From the NCBI RefSeq assembly GCF_025398255.1, contig NZ_JAODNW010000007.1, positions 1-64,000 on the forward strand: 64,000 bases of DNA, read 5' to 3'. Of the stretch, positions 36,961-45,862 are shown in pieces. The translations under genes were made by a program, and so were the position numbers. Within the stretch, counting starts at the first letter, position 1; every line of letters begins with the position of its first letter. This stretch comes from Chelativorans intermedius. Lineage in GTDB: Bacteria; Pseudomonadota; Alphaproteobacteria; Rhizobiales; Rhizobiaceae. The notes beneath the pieces were generated by a model that searched no databases, was not told the origin of the DNA, and saw nothing but the letters and a program-made list of their open reading frames with translations.

Positions 36961-38283
36961 TCAGCCCCCGCGGCGCAGGAAGATCTGCGTCTCCTCGGCA
37001 TTGCGTGGCTTGCCGAAGAGGTAGCCCTGCCCGCCGAGGCAGCCGAACGTGACCAGCTTTTCCGCCTCCTCCTCCTCGATGCCTTCTGCCACCACCTCCA
37101 TGCCCAGCCCTTCGCACATGGCGAGGATGGCACGGATGATGTGCTCGGAGGGCCGGTCGGTCAGAATCGAGGAGACGAAGGCGCGGTCGATCTTCAGCTT
37201 GTCGAAGCGGAAGTCGCGCAGCCGCCCAAGGCTCGACTGGCCGGTGCCGAAATCGTCGAGCGAGACCCGGATGCCCACGCGCCGCAGATCCTCGATGATC
37301 TTCTCCGCCGAGGCCGGATCGCCCATCAGGCCGGTTTCCGTGATCTCGATCTCCAGTCGCCTCGGATCGAAGCCGGTGCGCTGCAGGATCGCCAGGATCT
37401 GTTTTCCCGTGTTGTGGTCCACCAGTTGCGAGGGTGACAGGTTGAAGGACAGGAACAGCTCCCGCGGCCAGTGGCGCGCCGCCTCCGCGGCCTTCTGCAG
37501 GACGAGCTGCGAGAGCTGCCCGATGATGCCGCGTTCCTCGGCAATCGGAATGAAGGTGGCCGGCGAGACGAAGCCGAGATCGCTGTCGGTCCAGCGCGCC
37601 AGGGTCTCGAAACCGACGGTGCGACGGGTGGCAAGGTCGACGATGGGCTGGAAATGGGGTTCCACCTCGCCAGCCGCCACGGCGCGCCTCAGCGCCTGCT
37701 CGATGCGGGTGATGCGCTTGGCCGCCTCCTCCATCTCCCGCGTGTAGACCACAACCACGCCGCGGCCCGAACGCTTGGCCTGATAGAGCGCGGTTTCGGC
37801 CTTGCTCAGCAACTGCTCCGTCGTGTCTTCCTCGGAATAGAACAGGGCACAGCCGGCGGAGGCGGAAAGGCGCGCCGTGCGCAGGCCCACATCGTAAGGG
37901 GCCGATAGCACCTCGATCAGCATCCGGGCCTTTTCCGCCGCAGCCTCCTCGCTGAACACCATGGGGCAGAGAAAGGCGAATTCGTCGGCCCCGATGCGGG
38001 TGACCGTCGAGTGCTCGTCCATCGCCGCGCGCAGGCGCAGCGCCACCTGGTGCAGGATGTCGTCGCCGGCGGCGCGACCGAACAGGTCGTTGATGGGCTT
38101 GAAGCCGTCGAGATCGAGCACGCCGATGGCGAAAGGCGCGGGGTCGTCCGCCCGGTCTGCGATCAGCCGGTTGACCTTGTCGAAGAAGCGGTGTGCGTTG
38201 CCAAGCCCGGTCAGCGGATCGGTGAGCACCAGATCCTCGCCGGTTCCCTTGCTTGGATGCCCGTTGGGCAGCGCGAATGGCAT
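36961..38283 (-). CDS. GGDEF-EAL protein (cyclic-di-GMP turnover)
   Basis: The 440-residue soluble protein has a GGDEF domain (about residues 18-175) and an EAL domain (about 190-440), with no membrane segment or sensory domain. The GGDEF motif is changed to GADEF (TRIGADEFAFL). The EAL motif is ETL (GFETLARW), but the metal and catalytic residues look kept: FNLSPSQL, EITETGL, DDFGTGQSSLGRL, KIDRAFV and EGIEEEE. I infer phosphodiesterase activity with a weak or GTP-binding-only GGDEF. It is divergent from gshB; AGGGAAG precedes ATG 38283. Confidence 0.92.
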   Translation of the reverse strand: MPFALPNGHPSKGTGEDLVLTDPLTGLGNAHRFFDKVNRLIADRADDPAPFAIGVLDLDGFKPINDLFGRAAGDDILHQVALRLRAAMDEHSTVTRIGADEFAFLCPMVFSEEAAAEKARMLIEVLSAPYDVGLRTARLSASAGCALFYSEEDTTEQLLSKAETALYQAKRSGRGVVVVYTREMEEAAKRITRIEQALRRAVAAGEVEPHFQPIVDLATRRTVGFETLARWTDSDLGFVSPATFIPIAEERGIIGQLSQLVLQKAAEAARHWPRELFLSFNLSPSQLVDHNTGKQILAILQRTGFDPRRLEIEITETGLMGDPASAEKIIEDLRRVGIRVSLDDFGTGQSSLGRLRDFRFDKLKIDRAFVSSILTDRPSEHIIRAILAMCEGLGMEVVAEGIEEEEAEKLVTFGCLGGQGYLFGKPRNAEETQIFLRRGG

Positions 38284-38466
38284 GCTGCTTCCCTATTTCC
38301 CGTAGTCTTTTGACGCAGCATGCAACCCAAATTCTTTAAGAAGAGTATCGGCTTGTAACAATAAGTCCATATTACGATGTGGCGGCGCTCGCGGATTCCG
38401 GGCGCTTGACAGGATGGCAGCGCCGCCGTCATCTGCGGTCAGCGCCCATCAACGGAGACCCCGCCC

Positions 38467-39411
38467 ATGCCGCTCAGCGTTGCCTTCCAGATGGATCACA
38501 TATCCACCGTCTCGATCGCCGGCGACACCACATTTGCGCTGGCACTGGAGGCGCAGCGGCGGGGGCACCGGCTGTATCACTACACGCCGGATCGGCTTTC
38601 GCAGCTTGGCAGGCGGGTGTTCGCCCCGTTGGAGGCGCTGACGGTGCGCGACGAGCCGGGCAACCATTTCACCCTCGGCGCGCCGGCCTACACGGATCTT
38701 GCGGAGATGGACGTGGTGCTGCTGCGCCAGGACCCGCCCTTCGACATGCATTATATCACCACCACGCACATGCTGGAGTGCATCCACCCCGCGACGCTCG
38801 TCGTCAACGATCCCGTCTGGGTGCGCAACAGCCCGGAAAAGATCTTCGTCACGGAATTCGCCGACCTGATGCCGGAGACGCTGATCACCCGCGATCCCCG
38901 GCAGGTCGACGCCTTTCGCGCCGAGCATGGCGACATCATCGTCAAGCCGCTCTACGGCAATGGCGGCGCCGGCATCTTCCATCTTCACGAGGCCGATCGC
39001 AATCTCGCCTCGCTGCTGGAAATCTTCACGCAGATGTTCCGCGAGCCCTTCATCGTGCAGCGCTATCTCAAGGAGGTGCGCGGCGGCGACAAGCGCATCA
39101 TCCTGATCGAGGGAGAACCGGTGGGCGCCATCAACCGCGTGCCCGCCGAGCACGATTCGCGCTCGAACATGCATGTGGGCGGGCGCGCCGAGCCCGCCGA
39201 GATAACGCAGCGCGAGCGCGAGATCTGCGCCCGTATCGGCCCGGCCCTGCGCGAGCGTGGCTTCGTTCTCGTGGGCATCGATGTGATCGGCGGCTATCTC
39301 ACGGAGATCAACGTCACCTCGCCCACCGGCGTGCGCGAAGTAAGCCGCTTCGGCGGCGCCGACATTGCGGCGCTGTTCTGGGACGCGGTGGAGGCACGCC
39401 GCGGCGGCTGA
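38467..39411 (+). CDS. gshB: Glutathione synthetase
   Basis: GshB ligates gamma-glutamylcysteine and glycine with ATP. The 314-residue ATP-grasp protein has [19 protein letters not shown] at the start, [17 protein letters not shown], the grasp segment [18 protein letters not shown] and the metal loop [24 protein letters not shown] precedes ATG 38467. It is followed by comM after about 115 bases. Confidence 0.96.
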   Translation: MPLSVAFQMDHISTVSIAGDTTFALALEAQRRGHRLYHYTPDRLSQLGRRVFAPLEALTVRDEPGNHFTLGAPAYTDLAEMDVVLLRQDPPFDMHYITTTHMLECIHPATLVVNDPVWVRNSPEKIFVTEFADLMPETLITRDPRQVDAFRAEHGDIIVKPLYGNGGAGIFHLHEADRNLASLLEIFTQMFREPFIVQRYLKEVRGGDKRIILIEGEPVGAINRVPAEHDSRSNMHVGGRAEPAEITQREREICARIGPALRERGFVLVGIDVIGGYLTEINVTSPTGVREVSRFGGADIAALFWDAVEARRGG

Positions 39412-39528
39412 CCGGCGGCCGGCAGAGATATTTGTTCGCGGAACGTTCTTGAAACAGCCTGCAATCTGTGCTTGAGTATCGGCGGATCATTCAAGCGGGC
39501 ACAGGGGGCGCCACGGGGCGGGGGTTGC

Positions 39529-41061
39529 ATGGTTTCGCGGGTGCGCACGATCGCGTTCGAGGGGATCGAGGCCGTCCCCGTCGACGTGCAGGTGATGGTC
39601 TCTCCCGGAAAGATGGGCATGCAGATCGTCGGCCTGGCCGACAAGGCGGTGGCGGAAAGCCGCGAGCGCGTTCAGGCGGCGCTGCATGCTTCGGGGCTTT
39701 CCATGCCGCCCAAGCGGGTGACGGTCAATCTGGCCCCGGCCGACCTGCCCAAGGAGGGCAGCCATTACGATCTGCCGATTGCGCTGGGCCTGATGGCGGC
39801 GCTGGGCGCCATACCGGCCGATGCGCTCTCCGGCTATGTGGTTCTGGGCGAGCTGGCGCTCGACGGCACGGTGGCGCGCGTGGCCGGCGTGCTGCCAGCG
39901 GCCATCGGCGCCAACGCCATGGGCCGGGGCCTCATCTGTCCTCACGATTGCGGCCCCGAAGCGGCCTGGGCCGGCGCAGACATCGACATTCTGGCGCCGC
40001 GCAGCCTGATCGCGCTTGCCAATCATTTCCGCGGCACCCAGGTGATGGGCCGGCCACAGCCGGCCATGGGGCCGCCGCAGGGCACGCTTCCCGACCTTGC
40101 CGACATCAAGGGCCAGGAAAGCGCCCGCCGGGCGCTGGAGGTGGCGGCTGCCGGTGGCCACAACCTGCTGATGGTCGGTCCGCCGGGCGCCGGCAAGTCC
40201 ATGCTGGCCCAGCGCCTGCCCTCCATCCTGCCGCCCCTGTCGCCGCGGGAGCTGCTGGAGGTGTCGATGATTGCCTCCATTGCGGGGGAACTCGCCGATG
40301 GCCGGCTTTCGGAAAGGCGTCCCTTCCGCGCGCCGCATCACTCGGCCTCCATGGCCGCGCTGGTGGGCGGGGGGCTGCGCGCGCGACCGGGCGAGGTGTC
40401 GCTCGCCCATCATGGCGTTCTGTTCCTCGACGAGCTGCCGGAGTTCTCGCCGCAGGTGCTCAACGCGCTGCGCCAGCCGCTGGAAAGCGGCGAATGCGTC
40501 ATCGCGCGCGCCAACCATCGGGTCAGCTACCCGGCGCGCATTCAGCTCGTGGCGGCCATGAACCCGTGCCGCTGCGGCATGGCGGGAGAGCCCGGCCATC
40601 GCTGCGCGCGGGGCGCCCGCTGCAAGGCGGAGTATCAGGCGCGCATTTCCGGCCCGCTGCTCGACCGCATCGACCTGCGCCTCGAGGTCCCCGCGGTCTC
40701 GGCGAGTGACCTGATGCGCCCCGGCAGATCGGAAACCAGCGAGACGGTTGCCGCCCGCGTTGCCCGCGCGCGCGACATCCAACGTCGGCGCTACACCGAC
40801 CTCGGCCTGCCCGGCTGGACGACGAATGCCCAGTGCTCACCCGCTCTCGTGGAGGAGGTGGCCGCGCCCGATGCGGCTGGCCTCTCCCTGCTGCAGGAAG
40901 CCAGCGAGAAGATGGGCCTGTCGGCGCGCGCCTTTCACCGGGTGCTCAAGGTGGCGCGCACCCTGGCCGATCTGGAAGGGCAGGAGCGGGTGGGCCGCCT
41001 GCATCTGGCCGAGGCCATTTCCTACCGCGTAGCCGGCGAGCGCCTGGCGCAGGCAGCGTGA
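39529..41061 (+). CDS. comM: YifB/ComM-family Mg-chelatase-like AAA+ ATPase
   Basis: ComM is a hexameric helicase that aids branch migration in natural transformation. The 510-residue protein has the N-terminal Lon-S16-like fold (to about residue 170: VNLAPADLPKEGSHYDLPIAL), Walker A VGPPGAGKSMLAQRL, Walker B GVLFLDELPEFSPQVL, and the Cys-containing insertion NPCRCGMAGEPGHRCARGARC typical of YifB. ATG 39529 follows GGGGCGGGGG; an in-frame ATG-less extension upstream (from 39472) lacks similarity. Confidence 0.95.
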   Translation: MVSRVRTIAFEGIEAVPVDVQVMVSPGKMGMQIVGLADKAVAESRERVQAALHASGLSMPPKRVTVNLAPADLPKEGSHYDLPIALGLMAALGAIPADALSGYVVLGELALDGTVARVAGVLPAAIGANAMGRGLICPHDCGPEAAWAGADIDILAPRSLIALANHFRGTQVMGRPQPAMGPPQGTLPDLADIKGQESARRALEVAAAGGHNLLMVGPPGAGKSMLAQRLPSILPPLSPRELLEVSMIASIAGELADGRLSERRPFRAPHHSASMAALVGGGLRARPGEVSLAHHGVLFLDELPEFSPQVLNALRQPLESGECVIARANHRVSYPARIQLVAAMNPCRCGMAGEPGHRCARGARCKAEYQARISGPLLDRIDLRLEVPAVSASDLMRPGRSETSETVAARVARARDIQRRRYTDLGLPGWTTNAQCSPALVEEVAAPDAAGLSLLQEASEKMGLSARAFHRVLKVARTLADLEGQERVGRLHLAEAISYRVAGERLAQAA

Positions 41062-41413
41062 GCCTGCGATGGCGCAGCAGGCGTTTCCGCCATTGCGCGA
41101 TCGGCCGTTGCCTCCGTCGCCACGCGATTTTGGGGTCCGTCCTGGCCTTCTCCCTGCATCGTGGCCGGTACGCCCCGGCGGCGGTGCGTTTTCAAGCCGC
41201 AGGGCTTGGCGTTCGTCTCCAGCCGCACGAAAGATGGCCCGCCTTCTCTCGCGCCGTTGTGAAGGCCGTTCGGGCAGAGGGTGTAAAAGGTGCGCATCGG
41301 GCGCGCCGCCACCCGCAGGCGGGCACAAAGCTCGCGGCGTGGGCATCGCTGCACCGTTCAAGATTGCCCGATGTGCGGAAATCCGGTCTTCACCTCACCG
41401 GCTGGCAAATGCC
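41062..41413. other. Gap between comM and the BTLCP gene; possible small ORF
   Basis: No recognised gene lies in these 352 bases between convergent comM and the cysteine peptidase gene. A minus-strand frame from ATG 41297 to a stop at 41022 (MRTFYTLCPNGLHNGAREGG...) has mostly G/C third positions in its first 45 codons, like real genes here, but overlaps comM, lacks a clear ribosome-binding site, and matches nothing I know. I leave it unassigned. Confidence 0.3.
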
Positions 41414-42028
41414 CTACTGCCGCACCGCGCCGACAAGCAGATTGTCCCCGCTGCGCAGGCTCACCCACCGGCCGGTGTGGTCGCTCGCCTGCCGCTTGAG
41501 GTAGCGATAGCCGGTGTGATTCCACAGCCGCACCTCGTCGGTAAGATTGTCGAGAATGTAGTCGCCCTTGTCCGTGCGCACCGTGAGCACCGCATGGCCT
41601 TCCCCGTCGCGCTTGCGCACCACGGTGATGAGCAGGTTGGAAAGCGGGATGCCCGCCCGGTTGAGCCGCCGCCGCTTTTCCAGCACGTAGTCCTCGCAGT
41701 CGCCCATTCCCTGCCTGGGATAGGACCAGACTTCCTCCCTGCCATAGATATCGCGATCGTTCACCGCCTTCACCGACCTGTTGACGGAGAGGTTGACGCT
41801 GGCGATCTTGCGGTGCATGGCACCGGTCATGCGCACCGGCCCGTTGTCGCGCAGGCGCTGGGAACATTCGCGCGGCCGCTTCTTGCAGAACTCGTAGTGA
41901 CCGACGGGTTGCGAGGTACGTCCGCCGACGACCATGGAACTGGAAGCCTGCGCCGTCCCCGCACCGAGCCCGGCAAAACCGATGCAAAAACCCAGTGCGG
42001 TGCTGAGAAACACCCTCCTGACAACCAT
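41414..42028 (-). CDS. Bacterial transglutaminase-like cysteine peptidase (BTLCP)
   Basis: The 204-residue secreted protein has a signal peptide (MVVRRVFLSTALGFCIGFAG to AQA) and the BTLCP (DUF920-type) fold with the Cys/His/Asp triad in QGMGDCEDYVLEKR, GEGHAVLTVR and DYILDNLTDEV. Related LapG proteins are calcium-dependent periplasmic proteases controlled by c-di-GMP, but this short form lacks a visible LapD partner. A perfect CtrA box lies 23-38 bases before the start and a terminator separates it from phaZ. Confidence 0.9.
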   Translation of the reverse strand: MVVRRVFLSTALGFCIGFAGLGAGTAQASSSMVVGGRTSQPVGHYEFCKKRPRECSQRLRDNGPVRMTGAMHRKIASVNLSVNRSVKAVNDRDIYGREEVWSYPRQGMGDCEDYVLEKRRRLNRAGIPLSNLLITVVRKRDGEGHAVLTVRTDKGDYILDNLTDEVRLWNHTGYRYLKRQASDHTGRWVSLRSGDNLLVGAVRQ

Positions 42029-42050
42029 TCCCCGAGGCTCCCCATTCTTC

Positions 42051-42066
42051 TTAACGGGAAGTTAAC
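42051..42066. promoter_or_regulatory. Perfect CtrA box upstream of the BTLCP gene
   Basis: TTAA (42051-42054), seven bases, and TTAAC (42062-42066) match the alphaproteobacterial CtrA consensus TTAA-N7-TTAAC exactly. The box is part of two direct copies of TTAACGGG spaced by 11 bases. It is 23-38 bases before the BTLCP start, within the likely promoter. Confidence 0.6.
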
Positions 42067-42091
42067 GGGCTGCAGGTGGGGACTGTCAACG

Positions 42092-42127
42092 AAAAAATTG
42101 CCGGCGCAAGCCCGGCCTTTAGGCCGG
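42092..42127 (-). terminator. Intrinsic terminator of phaZ with alternative hairpin
   Basis: On the minus strand GCCGG/CCGGC (5 bp around a 7-base loop, 42100-42116) is followed by AA and six T (42092-42097), about 100 bases after phaZ. A second, stronger hairpin CCGGCC-TAAA-GGCCGG (42112-42127) shares an arm with it, so only one can form at a time. Confidence 0.65.
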
Positions 42128-42224
42128 CTCATCGTTTCATTGAAGCGCCGATCCGGTTCATCTCTTTGTTTTTGCCGCATTTGTGCGACGCCAGATGATT
42201 CCATCTGGCTGCAAAATGCCCTAC

Positions 42225-43481
42225 CTAGCGCCCGCCGTTCCTGCGCGCGGGTGCGGCGGCATGCGTGGCCATGAAATCGAGGATTCGCGGTGCGATTTCA
42301 GCCCTGAAGCGCGAGCCGTTGAACACGCCGTAGTGCCCCACCACCGGTTGCAGGTGATGGCTGCGCCTGGCCTCGGGAATGTTGATGCACAGGTCGTGGG
42401 CGGCCTGGGTCTGCCCGACCCCGGAGATGTCGTCGTTCTCGCCCTCGACGGTCAGAAGCGCCACGGAGCGTATGGCCGCCGGGTCCACCGGCTCGCCGCG
42501 ATGGGTCATCTCTCCCTTGGGCAGGGCATGACGCACGAACACCGTATCGACGGTCTGCAGGTAGAACTCGGCCGTCAGATCCATCACCGCCAGATACTCG
42601 TCATAGAACTCGCGGTGTTTTTCCGCCGAATCGCCGTCGCCCTCCACCAGATGCATGAAGAACTCCCGATGCGCGGTGATGTGCCGGTCGAGATTCATGC
42701 TCATGAAGCCGGAAAGCTGCAGGAATCCGGGATAGACCTGGCGCAGGAAGCCTGGATTGGGCCACGGCACCTGCATGATGACATTGTCGCGGAACCATTC
42801 GGTGCCGCGCTCCTCGGCCAGCCGGTTGACGGCGGTGGGGTTCCGGCGGGTGTCGATCGGCCCGCCCATCAGCGTCATGGTGGCAGGCAGGTTCCTGTCG
42901 CCGCGCGCCTCCATCAGCGCCACCGCCGCCAGCACGGGCACGGAAGGCTGGCACACCGCCATCACGTGGGTTCCCGGTCCCAGCACGCGGAACATGTCGA
43001 TGAGGTAGTCGATATAGTCGTCGAGGTCGAAGCGCCCGTCCGAAAGCGGCACCATGCGCGCATCGGCCCAGTCGGTGATGTAGACTTCCGCATGGGGCAG
43101 CATGGCCTCCACCGTGCCGCGCAGCAGCGTGGCATAATGGCCGGACATCGGCGCCACCATCAGGATGCGCCGATCGGGCTTGCGGCCGGCGGGCAGGTCG
43201 CGCGCGAAATGCAGCAGACGGCAGAAGGGGCGCGCCCACACCGTCTCCTCCTTCACGGCCACCGTCTTGCCGTCCACCACGGTGGATTCGATGCCGAACT
43301 CCGGCTTGCCATAGCGTCGCGTGGTGCGCTCGAAAACCTCCGCCGCCGCGGCGATGGTGCGTCCCCATGGCGTCGCGGAGGCAGGGTTGAACGGGTTCGC
43401 ATAAAGAAGCCGCAGGGCATGCGCATAGGCCCTGGCCGGCTGCAGCGCCGCGTGGTTGAGCTCATAGAGTTGATAATACAA
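42225..43481 (-). CDS. phaZ: Intracellular polyhydroxyalkanoate depolymerase
   Basis: PhaZ mobilises stored polyhydroxybutyrate granules. The 418-residue protein has the typical YYQLYELNHAALQPARA start, the Cys nucleophile in VMAVCQPSVPVLAAV, ALLTVEGENDDISGVGQT with the Asp and a late His in QPVVGHYGVFNG. The start codon is TTG at 43481, preceded by GGAAGG at good spacing; the longer frame upstream has no similarity. A 21-base palindrome 76-96 bases upstream may be a PhaR operator, and a terminator follows the gene. Confidence 0.93.
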   Translation of the reverse strand: MYYQLYELNHAALQPARAYAHALRLLYANPFNPASATPWGRTIAAAAEVFERTTRRYGKPEFGIESTVVDGKTVAVKEETVWARPFCRLLHFARDLPAGRKPDRRILMVAPMSGHYATLLRGTVEAMLPHAEVYITDWADARMVPLSDGRFDLDDYIDYLIDMFRVLGPGTHVMAVCQPSVPVLAAVALMEARGDRNLPATMTLMGGPIDTRRNPTAVNRLAEERGTEWFRDNVIMQVPWPNPGFLRQVYPGFLQLSGFMSMNLDRHITAHREFFMHLVEGDGDSAEKHREFYDEYLAVMDLTAEFYLQTVDTVFVRHALPKGEMTHRGEPVDPAAIRSVALLTVEGENDDISGVGQTQAAHDLCINIPEARRSHHLQPVVGHYGVFNGSRFRAEIAPRILDFMATHAAAPARRNGGR

Positions 43482-43556
43482 GGCAGACCTTCCCGACGCA
43501 GAGATTCCTATCGCGGCTCGCCCGCCGGCAGAATGGCAGGTTCCAGAAGCATGCAA

Positions 43557-43577
43557 CCCTTGTGCATCGCAAAAGGG
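43557..43577. promoter_or_regulatory. PhaR-like palindrome upstream of phaZ
   Basis: CCCTT (43557-43561) and AAGGG (43573-43577) flank the core TGC-ATC-GCA (43563-43571), giving a 21-base near-perfect palindrome. The PhaR repressor of PHB-making alphaproteobacteria is known to bind CTGC-N3-GCAG-like sites; the core here matches TGC-N3-GCA. Confidence 0.4.
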
Positions 43578-43602
43578 CAGAACTCACCCCAAGATAGCTA
43601 AC

Positions 43603-44172
43603 TTATGGCCCCGCGGCAGCGCTTTCAAGTCCCTTCTTGTTGCGGCGCAACATAAGCAGCCGCTTCTCCACCGAAATTCCCGTCGGCAGCTCGGCGTGAA
43701 ACTGCCGGGCCAGCGCGGGCGGCGCCGTCTCCAGCGCGCATTCCACAAAGCCTTGGCGGGCATAGAAGCGCTCGTTGAAGGGCAGGTCGCGAAAGGTCGT
43801 CAGCGACACGCCCCGATGGCCCGCCTGCACGCTTCTCGTGACGGCTGCGCAAAGAAGCGCTGTCCCGACGCCGCGCCGCCCATGGACGGGGTCCACCGCA
43901 AGCTCGCGCAGATGCAGGAAGCCTGCAAGGGGATGGAGAACGGCATGGCCGACGGGCGCCCCGTCGCGGTCCACGGCCACCAGCGTGCCTTTCGTGCCCG
44001 CCAATGCATGGAACGCCTGTGGAGTCAGCGCCGCACCGGTCGCAAGCGATGGATAGCCGAAGGCGGCAAAAAGGGCCGAAGCGCGCGCATCGACCGCTGC
44101 CAGCGCCGCCGCGTCCTGCCGCCGGTAGGCGCGGATCGCATAGCCGGCCGGTGCGTCATGTTCTCCCGGCAC
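43603..44172 (-). CDS. GNAT-family N-acetyltransferase
   Basis: The 189-residue protein has YAIRAYRRQDAAALAAV at the start, LAVDPVHGRRGVGTALLCAAV with the acetyl-CoA loop (RRGVGT), and FYARQGFVECAL at the end of the fold. The substrate is unknown. The start is GTG at 44172. It is 10 bases downstream of the DUF1330 gene on the same strand. Confidence 0.88.
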   Translation of the reverse strand: MPGEHDAPAGYAIRAYRRQDAAALAAVDARASALFAAFGYPSLATGAALTPQAFHALAGTKGTLVAVDRDGAPVGHAVLHPLAGFLHLRELAVDPVHGRRGVGTALLCAAVTRSVQAGHRGVSLTTFRDLPFNERFYARQGFVECALETAPPALARQFHAELPTGISVEKRLLMLRRNKKGLESAAAGP

Positions 44173-44182
44173 GTGCGTGGGG

Positions 44183-44476
44183 TCAGCCCTCGTAGCCTTC
44201 GACGATGATCATCTCGGCCTCCGCCACTTCCTGGCGAATGGCCTTGGCAGCCTGGTATTCGGGGGAGTTGTAGCAGTCCTTGGCGGCCTGCATGGAGGGA
44301 AACTCGATCACCACATTGCGCCCGCGCCCGCGCCCCTCCACGGCCTCAAAGGCCCCGCCGCGCGCCAGAAACCGGGCGCCGAAGCGCTCGAAGGCCGGCT
44401 TGGCCGTTGCCACATAGTCCTTGTAGCGCTCGGGGTCGCGCACATCCACATGGGCAATCCAGTAGGCCTTGGGCAT
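44183..44476 (-). CDS. DUF1330 family protein
   Basis: The 97-residue protein has KAYWIAHVDVRDPERYKDY, RFLARGGAFEAVEGRGRGRN and EFPSMQAAKDCYNSPEYQAA, the pattern of DUF1330, a dimeric ferredoxin-like alpha/beta barrel family. The function is not known. GGGAGGAACCC precedes ATG 44476. It follows pyrF by 16 bases and is probably in the same transcript. Confidence 0.92.
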   Translation of the reverse strand: MPKAYWIAHVDVRDPERYKDYVATAKPAFERFGARFLARGGAFEAVEGRGRGRNVVIEFPSMQAAKDCYNSPEYQAAKAIRQEVAEAEMIIVEGYEG

Positions 44477-44492
44477 GGGTTCCTCCCTCGTT

Positions 44493-45209
44493 TCACGGCG
44501 CGCCCGCGGCGGCGCGCATCTCTTCCAGTATGGCCTGGGCGGCGGCCTTGCGGTCTGGCGCGGCAATCACCGGCCTCGCCACCACCAGGTGGCTGGCGCC
44601 GGCGCGCACCGCCTCGCCCGGCGTCATCACCCGCTTCTGGTCGCCCGCCGCCGCGCCGGCGGGCCGGATTCCCGGCGTCACCACCGCCAGCTTCGGGCCG
44701 AGCGTGGCACGCACGGCCGCCGCCTCGGCGGCGGAGCACACCACCCCGCCCATGCCCGCATCGCGCGCCTGGCTTGCGCGGCGCAGCACCAGCGCCTCCG
44801 GCTCCTCCCGATAACCGGCCTCGATAAGGTCCTGGCTGTCCATGGAGGTGAGCACCGTCACCCCCAGAAGGCAAAGCCCGGAGCCCTCCGCAGCGGCCAC
44901 CGCGGCGCGCATGGCCTTGGGATAGGCGTGAAGCGTCAGCATGGCCACGCCCATGCGGGCGATGTTCTCCACGCCCCTCGCCACCGTGTTGTCGATGTCG
45001 AGAAGCTTCATGTCGAGAAACACCTTTTTGCCGTCCTGCGCCAGCTCCTGGGCAAAGCCCAGGCCGCCCGCAAAGGCGAGCTGATAGCCGATCTTGTAGA
45101 AGCGGACGGTGTCGCCCAGCGCGGCCACGGCGTTTTCCGCCTCGTCCAGCGTGGCCAGGTCCAGACCGACGATCAGCCGGTCGCGCATGTCGTCTGCGGC
45201 GGTGTTCAT
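44493..45209 (-). CDS. pyrF: Orotidine 5'-phosphate decarboxylase
   Basis: PyrF decarboxylates OMP to UMP. The 238-residue TIM barrel has [17 protein letters not shown], the catalytic [15 protein letters not shown], and [19 protein letters not shown] with [11 protein letters not shown]. It overlaps the FMN reductase gene upstream by four bases (ATGA). Confidence 0.96.
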   Translation of the reverse strand: MNTAADDMRDRLIVGLDLATLDEAENAVAALGDTVRFYKIGYQLAFAGGLGFAQELAQDGKKVFLDMKLLDIDNTVARGVENIARMGVAMLTLHAYPKAMRAAVAAAEGSGLCLLGVTVLTSMDSQDLIEAGYREEPEALVLRRASQARDAGMGGVVCSAAEAAAVRATLGPKLAVVTPGIRPAGAAAGDQKRVMTPGEAVRAGASHLVVARPVIAAPDRKAAAQAILEEMRAAAGAP

Positions 45210-45799
45210 GTCTCGGCCCTTCTGGAAAACATGCGCGCCCGCTCGATCAGCGCCGCACAGACCTGCGCCATGGCCTTCTGCAGCCGCTCTTCCACGAAGT
45301 CACCGTTCTCGCGGAAGGCTTCCGCGCCCCGCGGCACGGAACATTGCGGCGTCACCACCTCTGCCTGGCAGTGCACCAGCACGCTGCGCAGATGGGTGAT
45401 GGCCCGCACGCCGGCATAGGCGCCGCTGGACGAAGAGCACAGCGCCACGGGCTTGCCGCTGAACGCGCGGAAGGGGCGGCCGCGCGCATCGGTCTTCACG
45501 CGGCTGATCCAGTCGATCGTGTTCTTCAGGAGCGGCGGCAGCGAGGCGTTGTATTCCGGCGTGGCGATCAGCAGCCCGTCATGGGCGTCCACCATCTGCG
45601 CGAGTCTCACGGCGTTTTCCGGCACGCCGCGCTCCCTCTCCAGATCCTGGTCGAGCATGGGAAGGGGATAGTCGGCAAGCGAGATGCGCGTCACCTCCGC
45701 CCCCTGCAGCGCCAGCTCCCTGGCTGCCGCGTCGGCGGTCTTGCCACTGAAGGCGCCGGCGCGGATCGAGCCGGCGAAGACCAGGATTCGCGCCGTCAT
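45206..45799 (-). CDS. NADPH-dependent FMN reductase family protein
   Basis: The 197-residue flavodoxin-like protein has [20 protein letters not shown] (phosphate loop), [23 protein letters not shown] and the [14 protein letters not shown] segment. Members reduce FMN, chromate or azo dyes; the true substrate is not evident. It overlaps pyrF by four bases. Confidence 0.92.
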   Translation of the reverse strand: MTARILVFAGSIRAGAFSGKTADAAARELALQGAEVTRISLADYPLPMLDQDLERERGVPENAVRLAQMVDAHDGLLIATPEYNASLPPLLKNTIDWISRVKTDARGRPFRAFSGKPVALCSSSSGAYAGVRAITHLRSVLVHCQAEVVTPQCSVPRGAEAFRENGDFVEERLQKAMAQVCAALIERARMFSRRAET

Positions 45800-45862
45800 G
45801 AAGGTCTCCAGATTGTCGCTTCTCTATAAGCCATCGCGGCGGCGATGCAACCGCACACCGCC

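Noticed and set aside
38406-38434. TTGACA-N17-TCATCT as gshB promoter
   Set aside because: The -35 is perfect but the -10 is poor, and I see no supporting feature; left out of the feature list.
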